The position numbers and the translations under genes are program-made. A DNA stretch of 6,998 nt from SAR324 cluster bacterium (GTDB lineage Bacteria; Bdellovibrionota; UBA2361; JAAZON01), in the NCBI GenBank assembly GCA_012797725.1, contig JAAZON010000064.1:1-6998 (forward strand), in the 5' to 3' direction. Below the pieces are notes generated by a model, which saw only the letters and a list, made by a program, of their open reading frames with translations, ran no database searches and was not told the DNA's origin. Positions 6,201-6,998 of this stretch are shown here, one piece after another. Numbering within the stretch: position 1 is the first letter of the stretch; every line of letters starts with the position of its first letter.

Positions 6201-6998
6201 ATGAAAGAGAATTTTCCACAATCTTTGACCCCATTATGCATTGTCAGCCCAGATGGAGATCTCTTCTGGTGGAACATGGCATTCCAGGATCTATTTCCAA
6301 GGGAGGATCTTTCCTCCACTTCCATTCAGGACCTGCTTTTGACTCCAGAATTGGTTGCATTATGCAAAGAAGGGCCCTGTCAAAAGGAACTGAAAATTCC
6401 AACTGCCAAACAGAATGAGCCTTATGTCCTTTTCATCAACCCGATAGAAGGCGCAACAGACAAATCCACTTTGTGCCTTTTGCTATTTCAAAAGGCATCA
6501 TGGATCAAACAACAATCGAGGATACAAAACCTAACCATCACCGCTGCTGCTCATGATCTTGCTAATCCCGTAAGCGCCATATTTGGTTATGCAGATCTTC
6601 TACTGGAGAATGTGGTTGATGATCCGCTCTCGACACAACAAACTGACATCATATACAGGATTCGCAGCACTGCCTCTAGAGCCATTGAACTTGTAAAGAA
6701 CTACCAAGTTCTTTCTCAACTTGATCGTCATACCTTATCGATACCTATTTCAACCTCTGAGCTGAACAAAGTTGTCATGGATGTCATCGACTACACTTGG
6801 AGAGAGGGTCCAGGAATAGCCAGTTTAAGCACAGAATTATCTAAAATCCCTGTTTACGTCGCCGCTGCACGCTTTGCAGTTGAAAGGGTAATAGCAAATC
6901 TTTTAAGTAACGCCGCAAAATACACTCCACCAAACGGTCAAATATCTGTAACCACAAAAGAAGAGGGTAAGAAGGCTATCTTCTCCGTGAACAATCGC
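6201..6998 (+). CDS. PAS-HisKA-HATPase sensor histidine kinase (C-terminus outside window)
   Basis: The first 266 codons of a two-component sensor kinase are visible in a frame that stays open to the right edge. Residues about 8-95 look like a compact PAS-like sensor domain (LCIVSPDGDLFWWNMAFQDL, 12-31). The H-box AAAHDLANPVSAIFGYADLL spans residues 115-134, with His118 as the phospho-acceptor. The second dimerisation helix is around 150-170 (IRSTASRAIELVKNYQVLSQ). The N-box RVIANLLSNAAKYTPP lies at about 229-244, with Asn237 as the Mg-ATP asparagine. The last residues, FSVNNR, lead into the G1 box, where Asn may stand for the usual Asp. No membrane segment precedes the H-box, so the kinase is predicted to be cytoplasmic. 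ATG at 6201 is chosen because sequence upstream is AT-rich non-coding; there is no good Shine-Dalgarno, and TTG at 6198 is an alternative. No response regulator is in view. Confidence 0.88.
   Translation, partial: MKENFPQSLTPLCIVSPDGDLFWWNMAFQDLFPREDLSSTSIQDLLLTPELVALCKEGPCQKELKIPTAKQNEPYVLFINPIEGATDKSTLCLLLFQKASWIKQQSRIQNLTITAAAHDLANPVSAIFGYADLLLENVVDDPLSTQQTDIIYRIRSTASRAIELVKNYQVLSQLDRHTLSIPISTSELNKVVMDVIDYTWREGPGIASLSTELSKIPVYVAAARFAVERVIANLLSNAAKYTPPNGQISVTTKEEGKKAIFSVNNR

Noticed and set aside
6173..6418. 81-codon plus-strand frame starting at TTG before the kinase gene
   Set aside because: It overlaps the kinase N-terminus in another frame, its product has no recognisable features, and the kinase frame encodes a clear PAS-HisKA protein through the same bases.
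1..6998. CRISPR array, tRNA, rRNA, insertion sequence or phage genes
   Set aside because: No regularly spaced repeats, cloverleaf-like segments, transposase motifs or terminal inverted repeats were seen on either strand.

Overview
This is a bacterial chromosomal window of moderate base composition (by eye somewhat below half G+C). It has five near-complete or partial genes on the minus strand and one partial gene on the plus strand. Genes are tightly packed, with gaps of 1, 57, 179, 42 and 127 bases. The gene content suggests a Gram-negative bacterium: a periplasmic-type TPR protein with a signal peptide, an AlaC-like aminotransferase and a cytosolic PAS histidine kinase. The long N-terminal extension of HflX (it starts VKGNTSGL, about 190 residues before the usual HflX core) is what I know from deltaproteobacterial-type and some other lineages, so a deltaproteobacterium-like host is a guess, not a firm call.

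Layout, reading the minus strand from right to left. (1) An AlaC-like PLP aminotransferase (4889-6073) is followed after 42 bases by a secreted TPR-repeat protein (3710-4846). An 8-bp perfect hairpin sits in the gap, just ahead of the TPR gene's ribosome binding site. (2) After a 179-base gap with a weak terminator candidate and a perfect TATAAT box, a second probable operon begins. It contains a DNA-methyltransferase-fold protein (2367-3530), a CbiA/CobB-family protein (903-2309), and the ribosome-associated GTPase HflX (1-901, cut by the window edge before its GTPase domain). The CbiA-like stop codon and the HflX start codon are separated by one base.

On the plus strand, divergent from the aminotransferase, a PAS-HisKA-HATPase sensor kinase starts at about 6201 and runs off the right edge. 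The 127-base divergent intergenic region holds an 18-base dyad and a small leader hairpin with a GAGA tetraloop.

The most interesting part is the second operon. Two adjacent enzymes keep their cofactor- or nucleotide-binding motifs but have lost the residues that normally do the chemistry. The CbiA-like protein has Gly in place of the amidotransferase nucleophile Cys, no His at the matching position, and Asn/Gln in place of the two substrate-site Asp. The methyltransferase has QPPL in place of the (D/N/S)PP(Y/F/W) motif IV. Both frames are intact, so this looks like retained repurposing and not decay. No cobalamin biosynthesis gene and no restriction endonuclease lies nearby. I cannot assign a function to the pair.
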